A DNA stretch of 64,000 nt from contig JAMYWO010000010.1 of NCBI GenBank assembly GCA_024220525.1, forward strand, positions 214,551-278,550, written 5' to 3'. The notes below the pieces were generated by a model that was not told where the DNA came from, made no database searches, and saw nothing but the letters and a program-made list of their open reading frames with translations. Positions within the stretch are counted from its first letter, which is position 1; each line of letters begins with the position of its first letter. The DNA comes from Cochliopodium minus. Its lineage: Eukaryota > Discosea > Himatismenida > Cochliopodiidae. Shown in pieces: positions 1 through 9,425 of this stretch. Made by a program: the position numbers and the translations under genes.

Positions 1-262
1 TGAACTTTATGATTACAGAATTTTTTTTCAAAAGTGAATGAGGAAGATAAAAAATTAAACAAGGGAATTTAATTTTAAATTTTTAATTATAAATAATTCA
101 ATTTTCTTTTTTATTGTCAACCCGATCATAATTAGGGTGTAAAGAATTTAACCAATTTCAAAATTTATTTTCCCTTTGTTCTAATCATTTCCGACAATTA
201 GATAAGGGTGAATTATTTAAGCAACAAAGATTCAGAAAAAAAAAAAAATTTGGAAAATTAAA
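1..262. other. upstream AT-rich DNA, no gene seen
   Basis: No coding signal, RNA gene or repeat was recognised here. It is the 5' flank of the F-box gene that starts at 263 and includes an A-run just before that ATG. Confidence 0.5.
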
Positions 263-2138
263 ATGGGAAATTCGAATTCGGATGATAATGAATTTATAGA
301 GAATTTGAGCAATGATTCATTTGATAATCTATGGGAAAGATTTGATAGCAAAAACAAAGGTAAATAAAAAATTATAAAACTTTTTGTACGAATATTCGAA
401 AAAAATAATTCAATTACATCTTGTTTATATCTGTTGAAATAGGATTTATAGATGAAATGAAATCAAATAAATTCATGGCCAAAGTGGCACAAAAATTGCA
501 AGACAGTAAAATATCGAGACTTCCAACCTATGGAGCGATAAGCGATGGAAAATTGTATAAAGAGAAGATAAGGACTCTATTGATACAATATTTGGAAGAG
601 AATAAATTATCCCAATCACTCCAACAAGTATAAAAAAATATATATTTTTATTTTATCATCCAATCATATTTTTAACCATAAAACATCGATATATTGGAGA
701 TATAACCTCAATAATTTTTCGTTAAATTTAGGTGAAATTGATCTGTGATTTCAAAAATAGATTGGTGAGATTCATAGATTTGGATGAACATGAGAAATAT
801 GGGATCTGCCAATACTTGGGAGAAGCAACGATAATGGTGCGAGAAACAAGATCTCCCTACACCAAAAAGATAATAGAAAAACCAATACAAAAAATAGACA
901 CATTGAATCCTCCAAAAAAATTAGAGACGAGCAACAATGAAGATATAATAATCAAGCCTAAAGTGAATATAAAATCAAAAGTTGAATCTTTAGAAAGTAT
1001 CAAACCATTAAAAAAGATTCCACTTAATTATCCCGTGAAGAAACTCAATCCCAAGGGAAGGAAGCCCAACTATGAATATTCGACCGAAGAGATGATGATC
1101 TATCATGTTTTGAGATCTGGCAAAGAAATCACCGAAATAGAAAATTATTCTGATTACTACAAGGTAAATTTTTAAAATTTTGTTTATTTTTTTATTTTTT
1201 CAAAAAAAAAAATTTTAAAATTTTAAATTAAATTCTTTTATTATTATTATTTTAGTTGAAGGAACAATTTCCTCACATCCCCAAAAATTATCTCTTGTTC
1301 ATAAAGATTGGAAAAAAATCAAGTTATTATCAATTTGGTCAACAAATCGTTTCAACAGACAAAGGTTATTAAAATAACAATATTTATTAAAAAAACATTT
1401 TTTTTTTTATTATTTTTATTTCTTTTGGATTAATTTTTATATCTTTTATTTTCATATTTTCAAATAGAGAAAAGTACGGACATTAATGACAAAATTTTGA
1501 AGAAATTTGAGTTGGTAGAAAACAAAGATTTGAAGAGCAGTTTCAACATTAATGATCTCCCTAACACTGTGTGGCCCATCATCTTTTCCAATTTCAAAAC
1601 AAGTGAGTTGCCCCAAATAGTATCTGTTTGTAAAAAGTGGAACCAATTCTTTGATAACGATTTCCATTGGTAAAAACCAAAAAATTTTCCTTTTAAATTT
1701 TAGATTTTTTTATATTTTTATTTTGAATTTTATAAATTTTAAAAAAGGAAACTAAGACTGAAAAAAGAATTTCCTTTTTACAAAAAGAAAGGAGTGATCG
1801 AGAATGAAGCTAAAGACAAAATTTTACACAAAAAGACGTACCTCCACCAAGACTGGGAAATAAAGATGGAAGAATTGAATCCTTTCAATTCTCTTGTTAA
1901 TAAAAAAACATCCATTACTATTTCACCTAATGCAACGATGTGCAAGTTTATGCAAATTCTCCAAAAACAAACAAAAATACAATTTTCGTCTCCTCTTGAT
2001 TTTTCTGTACCCGAGAACAGCGATTATGTGTGGGATGCTCAATCTCTCACTATTGGTGAATCTGGTTTGTTTGATGGTGCTACTTTGTTGAAAAAGATTA
2101 AATCAAAAGAGCATGTTTTTTTACGTGTGATGGATTAA
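263..2138 (+). CDS. F-box protein with ubiquitin-like C terminus
   Basis: Six exons (263-359, 443-627, 732-1163, 1256-1364, 1468-1669, 1748-2138) join in frame to about 471 residues. The N terminus MGNSNSD fits an N-myristoylation signal (Gly2, Ser6), suggesting membrane attachment. A stretch near residue 28 (FDSKNKGFID) looks like a degenerate EF-hand loop lacking key acidic residues. An F-box follows in exons 5-6 (LPNTVWPIIFSNF, then VCKKWNQFF and HW-KLRLKKEFP), so the protein may recruit substrates to an SCF ubiquitin ligase via Skp1. The last 75 residues resemble a ubiquitin fold (ISPNATMCKFMQIL, then SLTIGESGLFDGATLL). The first methionine was chosen because it precedes the only open exon that splices in frame. 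The middle part is not recognised. The F-box is well supported; myristoylation and the ubiquitin fold are inferred. Confidence 0.75.
681..708 (+). repeat. short dispersed motif, copy in intron 2 of the F-box gene
   Basis: A 28-nt segment with core ATTGGAGATATAAC recurs in reverse orientation at 6324-6351 (two mismatches, one indel), inside an intron of the CBM9-like gene. The core is also present at 41272-41285. It may be a scrap of a small mobile element. Confidence 0.4.
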
Positions 2139-2247
2139 AAAAAAAATAATTATTTCTGACAAACATAAATAAATTCTTTAGCATTTATTTCTTTTCAAAG
2201 ATAAATTTTTTTACATTCTAAAAATATTTTTATTAAAATTTTAAATT

Positions 2248-4550
2248 TCAATTTGAAGTATTGTTTTCAGTTTGAACATTTGTTTCGTTGGGTTTAAGAT
2301 TATCCTCCTTGCTGAAAGCCTTTTTTAAAAAATTAAAAATTAAAAAAAAAAAATTAATTAAAAAATAAAATTTAAAACCTTTTTAATCCCAGAACCTATT
2401 TTAGAAAACCCATTTTTTATTTTGTCTTTTCTATCCTCCATTTTTTTGTCCTTATCTTTCTTCTTTTGGTCCATAACTTCAGTTTTAGAATCGTTCTGGT
2501 GGCTGAGAATAGTTTTCAACTCATTTTTCACTCTAAAAGTTGAACTTTCTATTGCTGTTTCGAAAAAAACGGATGGGCAATTAGGAAGATCAAAATCTGA
2601 TTTAAATTCAACCTCTATTTTAAGTTTTAAAAAAATTAAAAATAATAAATAAATTTAATAAATAATAAATGAATTTTATTTTTTTGTGACCTATTTCCCC
2701 GTGTTTCACTCCATGTAAATCATACCATTTTGTTTTAGTTTCTCCACTTTTAAGTCCAGCAAGAGGCACTTTTTTAATTCATTAAAAACAAAAAAAAAAA
2801 AAAAAATTTTTGATAAAAACTTACAAAGAGCCAATCCAATAAAATCTAAAAAAATAATTGAAAAAAAATATTTTTTTTTTAATAAATTTTTTTAAAAAAA
2901 AAAATTAAACTTACCATCACTTCCTATTTCATCTTCGTCCATAACTATGATTGGTAAAATAGTTCTTTGATTGATTTCTTTTAGTTTCAAATCAAAAGAT
3001 TGTTCCCACACAGGATTCAAAGTCTTTTGTATCACTTTAGTTTCGAAATAATTTTCTTGGAAAGAAATGATACAATAAGGATCCGACTAATAAAAAAAGA
3101 TTTTTAATTATTTTTTAATTTTTAATTTATTTTAAATAATATTTTTAATTTATTTTAAATAATATTTTTAATTTATTTTAAATAATATTTTTAATTATTT
3201 TTAATTATTTTTAATTTTTAAATAATTTTGTAGGTTTACTTTTCCATTTAGATCAGCTGCTATTAAGTTTCTTCCTTTATTCAGTTTTACACTCAATGTT
3301 CCCTCGTTTACATTGACCAATGGGTCGAATGGTTGCAATTCAAAATCTGCGGATATTCCTAGTTCTAAAAAAAAATTGAAATTATAAAATAAAAAACTAG
3401 ATAAAAAATAAAAATAAAATAAAAATAAAAAATAAAAAATTATAAATTAAAAATTTTTTAAAAAATAAAAAATAAAAAATAAAAAATAAAAAATAAAAAA
3501 TAAAAAATAAAAAATAAAAAATAAAAAATAAAAAAAAATAAAAAAAAAATAATTAAAAAATATAAATTGGTCGTACCTATTTCTCCATGTTTTGTTTTTT
3601 CTAGACTGTGCCATGAAACAACTTCTTCCTTTGTAATTCCCGCACAAAAAATATGGCATTCTCCCAAAGGATCATCGCTACCTAAAAATTAAAAAAAAAA
3701 TTATTTTAAATCTAAAAAAATATTTAAAAGAATTTAAAAAATTAATTTTGAAAAAAAAAATTAATAAATTAAATTTATAATAATAATTTACCAATGAAAT
3801 CATGATCAAAAATTCTCACTAGAATTGTTGTGCTTTGGTTTATTTTCTTCAGTTTAAACATACACGTTTCGTTCCAAACAGGATTCAATGTTTTTGGCAT
3901 CACTTTGCTTTTCCATTCTTTTTTTTTCAAATGGAAATTTTAATAAAAAAAATTTAATTTGATTTTTTATACTTTGATCTTGACAAGTGATGACAACATA
4001 AGGATCTGATTTTCCATTCAAATCTGTTCCAATCTTTTTTGTAAAAAAAAAAAGATTAATTCGTCTGAAAAAAAAATTAAAAATGATTTACCAAATTTCT
4101 TGCTAATTATATTCAATCCAAGGAAGATTAAGGATCAAAATTTTTTATTTTTAAATTTTATTTTTATTTTCAGAGAATAAATTTAAAAAAAAAAAATAAT
4201 TTTCCTTCTTTTTATTATTTTTACCCATCACAACACTTATTTTTACATTCCCTCTATCAAGATGATCTGTCACCTTGAAGTATGTCTCAGGTTTCGATCC
4301 CCTTCTCTCCATCTTCTCTTCTGGGCTCTCGAACGAAATTCCACTGACAAATTGATTTTTGAGTTGGATAGTGGGTGTAGTTGGAAGAAATTGATTTAAA
4401 TGCTCATTTAAATCTGGATTTAAAAATAACAAAAAAGAGTAAAAATAAAATTTTTTTATAACGAGGATAATTTTTTATATGACTGTATAACTTATTATTG
4501 TAGAATGATATATTATAGATTTATCTCTTACTGTTATTATTATCACTCAT
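2248..4550 (-). CDS. double-C2-domain protein
   Basis: Twelve exons on the minus strand sum to 1215 nt (404 residues), with all phases agreeing: 4550-4532, 4413-4225, 4102-4092, 4033-3973, 3917-3792, 3681-3577, 3364-3240, 3086-2915, 2845-2825, 2768-2691, 2614-2379, 2319-2248. C2 domain A reads ARNL-IGTDLNGKSDPYV, TLNPVWNET and FDHDFIG. C2 domain B reads GRNLIAADLNGK-SDPY, TLNPVWEQS and VMDEDEIGSD. The aspartates of the calcium-binding loops are present in both, so calcium-dependent binding to phospholipid membranes is likely. Each C2 is followed by a similar HGEIG tail, indicating internal duplication. The C terminus is Lys-rich and charged, without a membrane span. Two coding exons are tiny (11 and 21 nt). 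The biological partner is unknown. Confidence 0.85.
3121..3189. repeat. 23-bp tandem repeat, three perfect copies
   Basis: Unit tttaatttattttaaata plus ATATT (23 nt) repeats exactly three times at 3121-3143, 3144-3166 and 3167-3189. It lies in the intron between the exons 3364-3240 and 3086-2915 of the double-C2 gene. Confidence 0.85.
3415..3560. repeat. A-rich simple repeat (taaaaa)n
   Basis: An intron of the double-C2 gene is filled with about a dozen six-base taaaaa units plus A-runs. It produces spurious Phe-rich reading frames on the minus strand that are not genes. Confidence 0.85.
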
Positions 4551-4834
4551 TATTTCTTTTTCGTGAGTTTATCTCTGATATCTTTATATATATTTCTCTT
4601 CTCAATCTAAATTGAAATTTTATTTTAATTATACTTGAAGAATAACAATTAAATAATTTGCATTGATAAAAAGTTTCAAGTATTTCACTCTTTCTTTGAG
4701 CAAGTTATTCACCATGGCAAAAAATAAAAAAAATGAAAAATTATAACCCAAATTTAACAAGCACCACGATGTATCTGTTAGGTATATAAATAAACAATAC
4801 AAAATAAAATGAGGTATATTGTAAAATAAATGAT

Positions 4835-4947
4835 GAATGATGATTAGAGATGTCCAAAATTTACACAACTTTGTTAGTGGATATTGAATTATAATCAAAA
4901 AAATTTTGAATCTCTTGTATAATTTTGAACATCTCTAATCATCATTC
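4835..4947. repeat. inverted repeat: 27-bp arms, 59-nt loop
   Basis: Arm 1 (4835-4861) and arm 2 (4921-4947) are reverse complements with 26 of 27 positions matching (core GATTAGAGATGT against ACATCTCTAATC). The loop is 4862-4920. This could be a hairpin-forming MITE remnant or a small-RNA precursor; nothing in the sequence decides between them. Confidence 0.7.
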
Positions 4948-5000
4948 TATTATATGACTGAATATATAAGAAAACTATAAATGATAATAGATGTATATGT

Positions 5001-5056
5001 GATATTTTTTATAAAAATTGCAAAAATCTTGAATTATTCGAAATTTCTTAGCATCA
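5001..5056 (+). repeat. dispersed 56-bp repeat, copy 1
   Basis: This segment matches the reverse complement of 43497-43552. The first 30 bases are identical and the remainder differs by a few substitutions and short indels. Both copies are intergenic. Confidence 0.65.
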
Positions 5057-5070
5057 AATTTTTGAGTTCT

Positions 5071-5071
5071 N
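5071..5071. other. single N (possible assembly join)
   Basis: An isolated ambiguous base in intergenic DNA. Because the same assembly also has a 100-N gap, single Ns may mark scaffold joins rather than one unread base. Confidence 0.6.
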
Positions 5072-5388
5072 TACCTGAGTGTTTGGGTTGTTGTTCTGTA
5101 CCAACTAATACAGGAAAAAAATTCAGTAAGTAAAATAAGATAAGTCAAATATTAATGTAATTAGTAGCTATGCACTAAATGTAAATAATTTAGGTGATAA
5201 TTATCAATCTAGTCCAACAAATGTTTAAGAAATATTGAGATATATAAGTTATTTGATTTTTGCAAAAATATTATTTATTTTTTCTTGGTTAATTTATGAG
5301 AAAATAATTTTTTATCACCATCTGCTGAATCTGTGTATTAGGGAACTGTATTATCAAATATTATTGTGAGAAAAATATAGAAAATTAT

Positions 5389-5706
5389 TTATGAGAAAAT
5401 ATCAATATTATAATTTAAAAGGATAAAATATTTTAGGTTCAAAGAAGTTTTATCATAAATATTATTTAATGTGTGATTTGAATAATAATTTACAATCCCA
5501 AGTTTTTTGAGTTTCTCCAAGATCTTATTTTGTTGGATATTTGTGATATTTATGAAATCCTTTCTTTGAAAATCCTTTTCTGAAAAAAACTTGAGGTCTT
5601 CAAGTGTTTCATATCCCCCATCAACAAAATTTGTGTAATATTTTTCTAATTTGATTGATTTCAAGAAATTAAATATCTCTTCATGTTCTATATCATTTTC
5701 TTTCAT
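5389..5706 (-). CDS. small SAM-domain protein
   Basis: A single uninterrupted frame of 105 residues. The N-terminal 65 residues match the sterile alpha motif pattern: IFNFLKSIKLEKYYTNF, GGYETLEDLKFFSEKDF, and ILEKLKKLG as the closing helix. SAM domains mediate homo- or hetero-oligomerisation and sometimes RNA or lipid binding. The C-terminal tail is Asn/Tyr-rich and not conserved with anything I recognise. The protein is little more than the domain itself, so it may be an adaptor or a fragment of a larger ancestral gene. Confidence 0.65.
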   Translation of the reverse strand: MKENDIEHEEIFNFLKSIKLEKYYTNFVDGGYETLEDLKFFSEKDFQRKDFINITNIQQNKILEKLKKLGIVNYYSNHTLNNIYDKTSLNLKYFILLNYNIDIFS

Positions 5707-6090
5707 TTTTTTTTTTTTTTAAAAATCTCATTTTATTTTTGATTGTTAGGGAAAGCAATCATTCACTGGTTCTGCTATTGTAAATGTGATTGCAAATGAG
5801 ATAAAGGAGCCAATGGAGAAAAAGGAGATAAAGTTTTTCAAAATTTGAATTTGAGATTTAATTTAATTATTTTCAGTTTAAAGGTTTGAACATTTGCAAA
5901 ACAGAAGCTGTTCCAATAGAAAATATTCTGATGGAGAAAAGGAAAATGATTGAAAATTAAAATTCTTTAAGTAAAGAAGAAAACATTCATTAAATTTATA
6001 AATAAAGTTAAAAAGTTATTATATAAAATTTAAAATTTATCAACAATAAAAGATCCCTCAACAAATTAACTGTTAAAACTGACATAATTT
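5707..6090. other. region of uncertain content before the CBM9-like gene
   Basis: Two short open stretches on the plus strand, 5751-5850 (after an AG at 5749) and 5876-5960 (after ttttcag), could be exons or gene fragments. Neither matches a family I know, and they do not provide the signal peptide expected for the CBM9-like protein downstream. Confidence 0.3.
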
Positions 6091-7666
6091 TTGCTTCCAT
6101 TTGAAGACTTTAGAAAATTGGATCAATTGAAAAGTCATCAAGACTACTTNTTTGATCCAACAATAACCCCAAATTTCGATACTCAAGTTAAAATGATGTA
6201 TGATGACAATAATCTCTATATTGGTGCATTTCTTCAAGAAAAAGGTATGAAATCTAATTCCCTTTCTCATTAAATATAAATATCGTAATATTGAAAATAA
6301 AAAAATGACAATAGTATACTTGGGGTTGATATCTCCAATATATAGATGTTTGATTTTTTTAAAAAAATATTATTATGGATTATGAAATCAGATACATTTA
6401 TAAAAGAAATATGATAATCAAAAGAATATAATTAAATACTTTTCACAATAATAATTAGATATCAGTGCATTCACCACAATCGATAACAAACCAATTTATA
6501 GAACAGACAACGACTTCGAATTGTTCTTCTCTCCCAATCCTTACTCACACACCAACATGATAGAATTGGAGATAAATGCTATTAACACAACATGGAGTCT
6601 TCTTCTACCACGTCCATATGAGTAAAAAGGAATTAGATAATTTCTTTTTTACTTTTATTTTATTTTAATTAAATTAGGAGAACAAATATGGATACGGTTG
6701 ATCCTTATCCCATCAAAGTTCCTCACTCCAATAACAATAATGGAGACTTTATTAGTGCTGTTCACATCAACGGTACCTTAAACAATCCAAGTGACGTTGA
6801 TAAAGGATGGTATGTAGAAATAAAATTTCCTTTCAGTTTATTGCTTAAATTGTCAGAAGACAGATCTTATCCTCCCAAAGGTGAAAATATTTTATTGTTT
6901 TATTAATTTTAATTTCTTTTTGTTTAGAGGGAGAAATATGGAGAGCTAATTTTATGAGAACGGAGCATAAGTACACTATTTCAAGCAATGGAAGTTATTT
7001 ACTTCAAAATAATGGAACAACTTATTCCGTTTTTTCTCCAATGTACAAGATTTACATGTCAATACCTGGTAAAAATAATTAAAAATAATTAAAAATAATT
7101 AAATACATTATTTAAATAGAACTTTGGGGATTTCTTTATTTTACTGAATCTGATCAAGATCCTGTTTTCCCTACAATAGAATATAACGCAGAGCAAGTTT
7201 TGTATTGGATTTACCAACAACAACTTATTTATTCAAGTAAAAATTTAAAGTTTTCTCCCTCCTACAAAGAATTGGATATTGATAATGATTCCTTTCACAA
7301 AAGTAAGATCAATTTGAATGGTATTTCACTTTTCAGTTTGAGTTCTTCTAACAATTCTTGGTTTGATGCTTCTATTAGAGTGGAAATTAATGATAAAATT
7401 TCAATTTGGCACATTGATCAAGTATCTAAATTTTTTTTAAATTTTAATTTAATTTTTTCTTTTTAAATTAGACATCAAAGATTTGGAAATCAGAAGACAT
7501 AACTCAATCAGTTAACAAAAGGTATATGGTTTCTATTGCATTTAATGCAATTTTAACAGTATTTTTATTGATGACTATTTTAATTTTTATCGTCTCACGC
7601 AAAAAAAATAATACACCAACACAATTTACACCAATGGATGTTCAAGATCATGATGAATATGATTAA
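6091..7666 (+). CDS. CBM9-like type I membrane protein, 5' end unresolved
   Basis: Exons 6091(?)-6244, 6459-6621, 6678-6880, 6928-7071, 7120-7421 and 7472-7666 splice in frame. The ectodomain follows the carbohydrate-binding family-9-like pattern: MMYDDNNLYIGAFLQEK, DNDFELFFSP, IELEINAINTTWSLLLPRPY, INGTLNNPSDVDKGWYVEIK, WRANFMRTEH and ELWGF. A hydrophobic segment in the last exon (SIAFNAILTVFLLMTILIFI) and a short RKK-rich tail suggest one membrane span with a cytoplasmic end. No start codon or signal peptide is found: an in-frame TAA lies at 6085. An N at 6150 falls inside the first visible exon. The 5' end may be lost at an assembly join or lie in an unrecognised exon. Ligand unknown. Confidence 0.7.
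6150..6150. other. single N inside the CBM9-like coding region
   Basis: The N falls in a tyrosine/phenylalanine context, and the reading frame continues across it. It may be one ambiguous base or a join. Confidence 0.6.
6324..6351 (-). repeat. short dispersed motif, inverted copy
   Basis: Reverse-complement relative of 681-708, located in the first intron of the CBM9-like gene (6245-6458). Confidence 0.4.
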
Positions 7667-7970
7667 AAAATTTTAATTAATTAATTTTTCTCTTATTATT
7701 TATGACAAGTTTTCGACAATAAATGAATAACTTTTAAATTTTTTTCATTAAACATTTGAAGAGTAAAAAAAAGGTAAAAGTTTAAGAATCAAATTTTATT
7801 TTCATTTTTTTGAAAAGTTAAAAAGTTAAAATTAGATGATCTTATTATTTAATCAATAATTTAAAGTTGTTATTAATTATTGTGAAAGCCACTTTTAATG
7901 GAGAATATTTATTGTTTATCCACCAAAATAAATTTTTTTTTTTAATTTTATAAATTTTTATTTAAAATAT
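7667..7970. other. convergent intergenic spacer
   Basis: A 304-bp AT-rich spacer between the 3' ends of the CBM9-like gene (plus) and the CBM20-USP gene (minus). No feature was seen. Confidence 0.6.
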
Positions 7971-9392
7971 TTAATTCTTTCTATACATAAATAAATAAGA
8001 ATCATTATCAATAATACGATCTTTTTCAATAATACTCACAACATCATCATCAAAACTGTACCAAAAATCATCAACACAAATAAAACAAGAGTAGTGGCCT
8101 CCTTCAAGTTCTCCTTTGTGTAAAACAACTGAAAAAAGATCATAAGAATGACTATTATTTTGATCATCCACCAAAATCAAATTTTTAATGGGATGATTAA
8201 TCATTTTGTAAACCTTTTTTGTACCTTCATTCACCACAAATCTTTTAATTTGTATCATCAATACTTTGGGCAAACCACTAATTGATATCCTTCTTAAATT
8301 TTCTCCCCTTTTGTAACACAATGAACACTCACTAAATTTTTTTAATAACTAAAAAAAAATAATGACAATGATAATAAAATTAAACCTATTAATTGTTTCT
8401 CCTTTTCCAAAATTATCCAGTAAATCGAATAAATCTTCTTCAGTGTTTTCGCGGTCCAAAGATAAAGGCAATAATTTGAATTTCTCTCTTTTTTTACTAA
8501 TATAACAACAATCCCCGTTACTGCAAATATCCTCTATCAAAAATTCTCCGCACACAAAATCAAACATACCTTTTATTTCTTCATTCAATTTATCTAGCAA
8601 TAACAAAATAAATTCAGATGAATCATGTTGTTTATCTTCAGAAAGTGAAACAAAGTTTTTATGAATATTATTCTTAAATCTTTCAATGTTAATGATTGAT
8701 TTATTTCCAGACCAATAATCTTTGTAAATTCTTTCAAACAAATAAACAAGACCCTCTTCTTCATATTCCTGTTTTTCTCTTTTGAAATATTCCTTCAAAA
8801 AATCAAAATGAAATATTGCCTGTAAAGAACTGTTCATATAACAGGTGTTTCCTAAATTTTTTATCCCACATACTCCTATTTTGTTAAAACAAATGTAAAA
8901 ATAATAAACAGCAAGCTCAATCTTTGATTACCTTTTGGAAAATCTTTGTTTTTGTTTTTTATTTCTTTAAAATAATTATTTTCAAAATCTAATTCCTTTC
9001 TATCATGATTCTAATTAAAATTTAAGATTAATAATTAAATTATATATTCAAATTGTTACCCATATATCTTCAATCAATATCTCATTTTCATTCTTTATCT
9101 CGATAATCCTATTTGATCTTTTTTCCCATCTCTCATATTTTCCATCACTCACAAAATATTTATATTCGATCGTTTGATTTTTATCCAATTTTATATTGAC
9201 ACCCCAATATGGATACATGTTGTATAATCTCATTCCTTTCAAATATTATGTGAAAAAAAAAAATATAGATAAGGATATATTACCTTTATTTTTATCCCAA
9301 CAGCCAAACTCATTGATAGATCCAATTATATAAACATTCTCACCAAAATTAGTTTGATAATTGGTTAAAAAATAAACAATACAATGTTCCAT
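7971..9392 (-). CDS. CBM20-ubiquitin-specific protease fusion
   Basis: Five exons (9392-9284, 9235-9060, 9010-8932, 8875-8386, 8331-7971) join in frame to 404 residues. Residues 1 to about 95 look like a starch-binding CBM20 domain: VYIIGSINEFGCWD, then TIEYKYFV, then YERWEKRSNR. From about residue 122 a compact USP domain begins: Cys box IKNLGNTCYMNSSLQ (catalytic Cys about 133), QHDSSEFILLLLD, LPKVLMIQIKRF, His box HKGELEGGHYS (His about 364) and WYSFDDD supplying the acidic residue. Cys pairs in the finger region (CSNGDCC and CSLC) may bind zinc. The predicted role is cleaving ubiquitin from substrates at glycogen or another polyglucan. USP assignment is strong; CBM20 is good on pattern; glucan binding is inference. 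Confidence 0.85.
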
Positions 9393-9425
9393 TTTTTATT
9401 TTATTTTCAATTTTTTAAAATCCCT

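Larger units (their letters stand above)
4551..5388. other. intergenic region with hairpin, dispersed repeat and assembly N
   Basis: No coding exon was found. The region holds a long inverted repeat (4835-4947), a dispersed repeat at 5001-5056 that recurs inverted at 43497-43552, and a single N at 5071 that may mark a joined gap. It separates the double-C2 gene from the SAM-domain gene. Confidence 0.5.

Noticed and set aside
3447-3667. Phe-rich minus-strand reading frames
   Set aside because: They are translations of the (taaaaa)n simple repeat inside an intron of the double-C2 gene.
4629-4898. 89-codon minus-strand frame over the hairpin region
   Set aside because: Hydrophobic, AT-driven composition, no domain, and it overlaps the inverted repeat.
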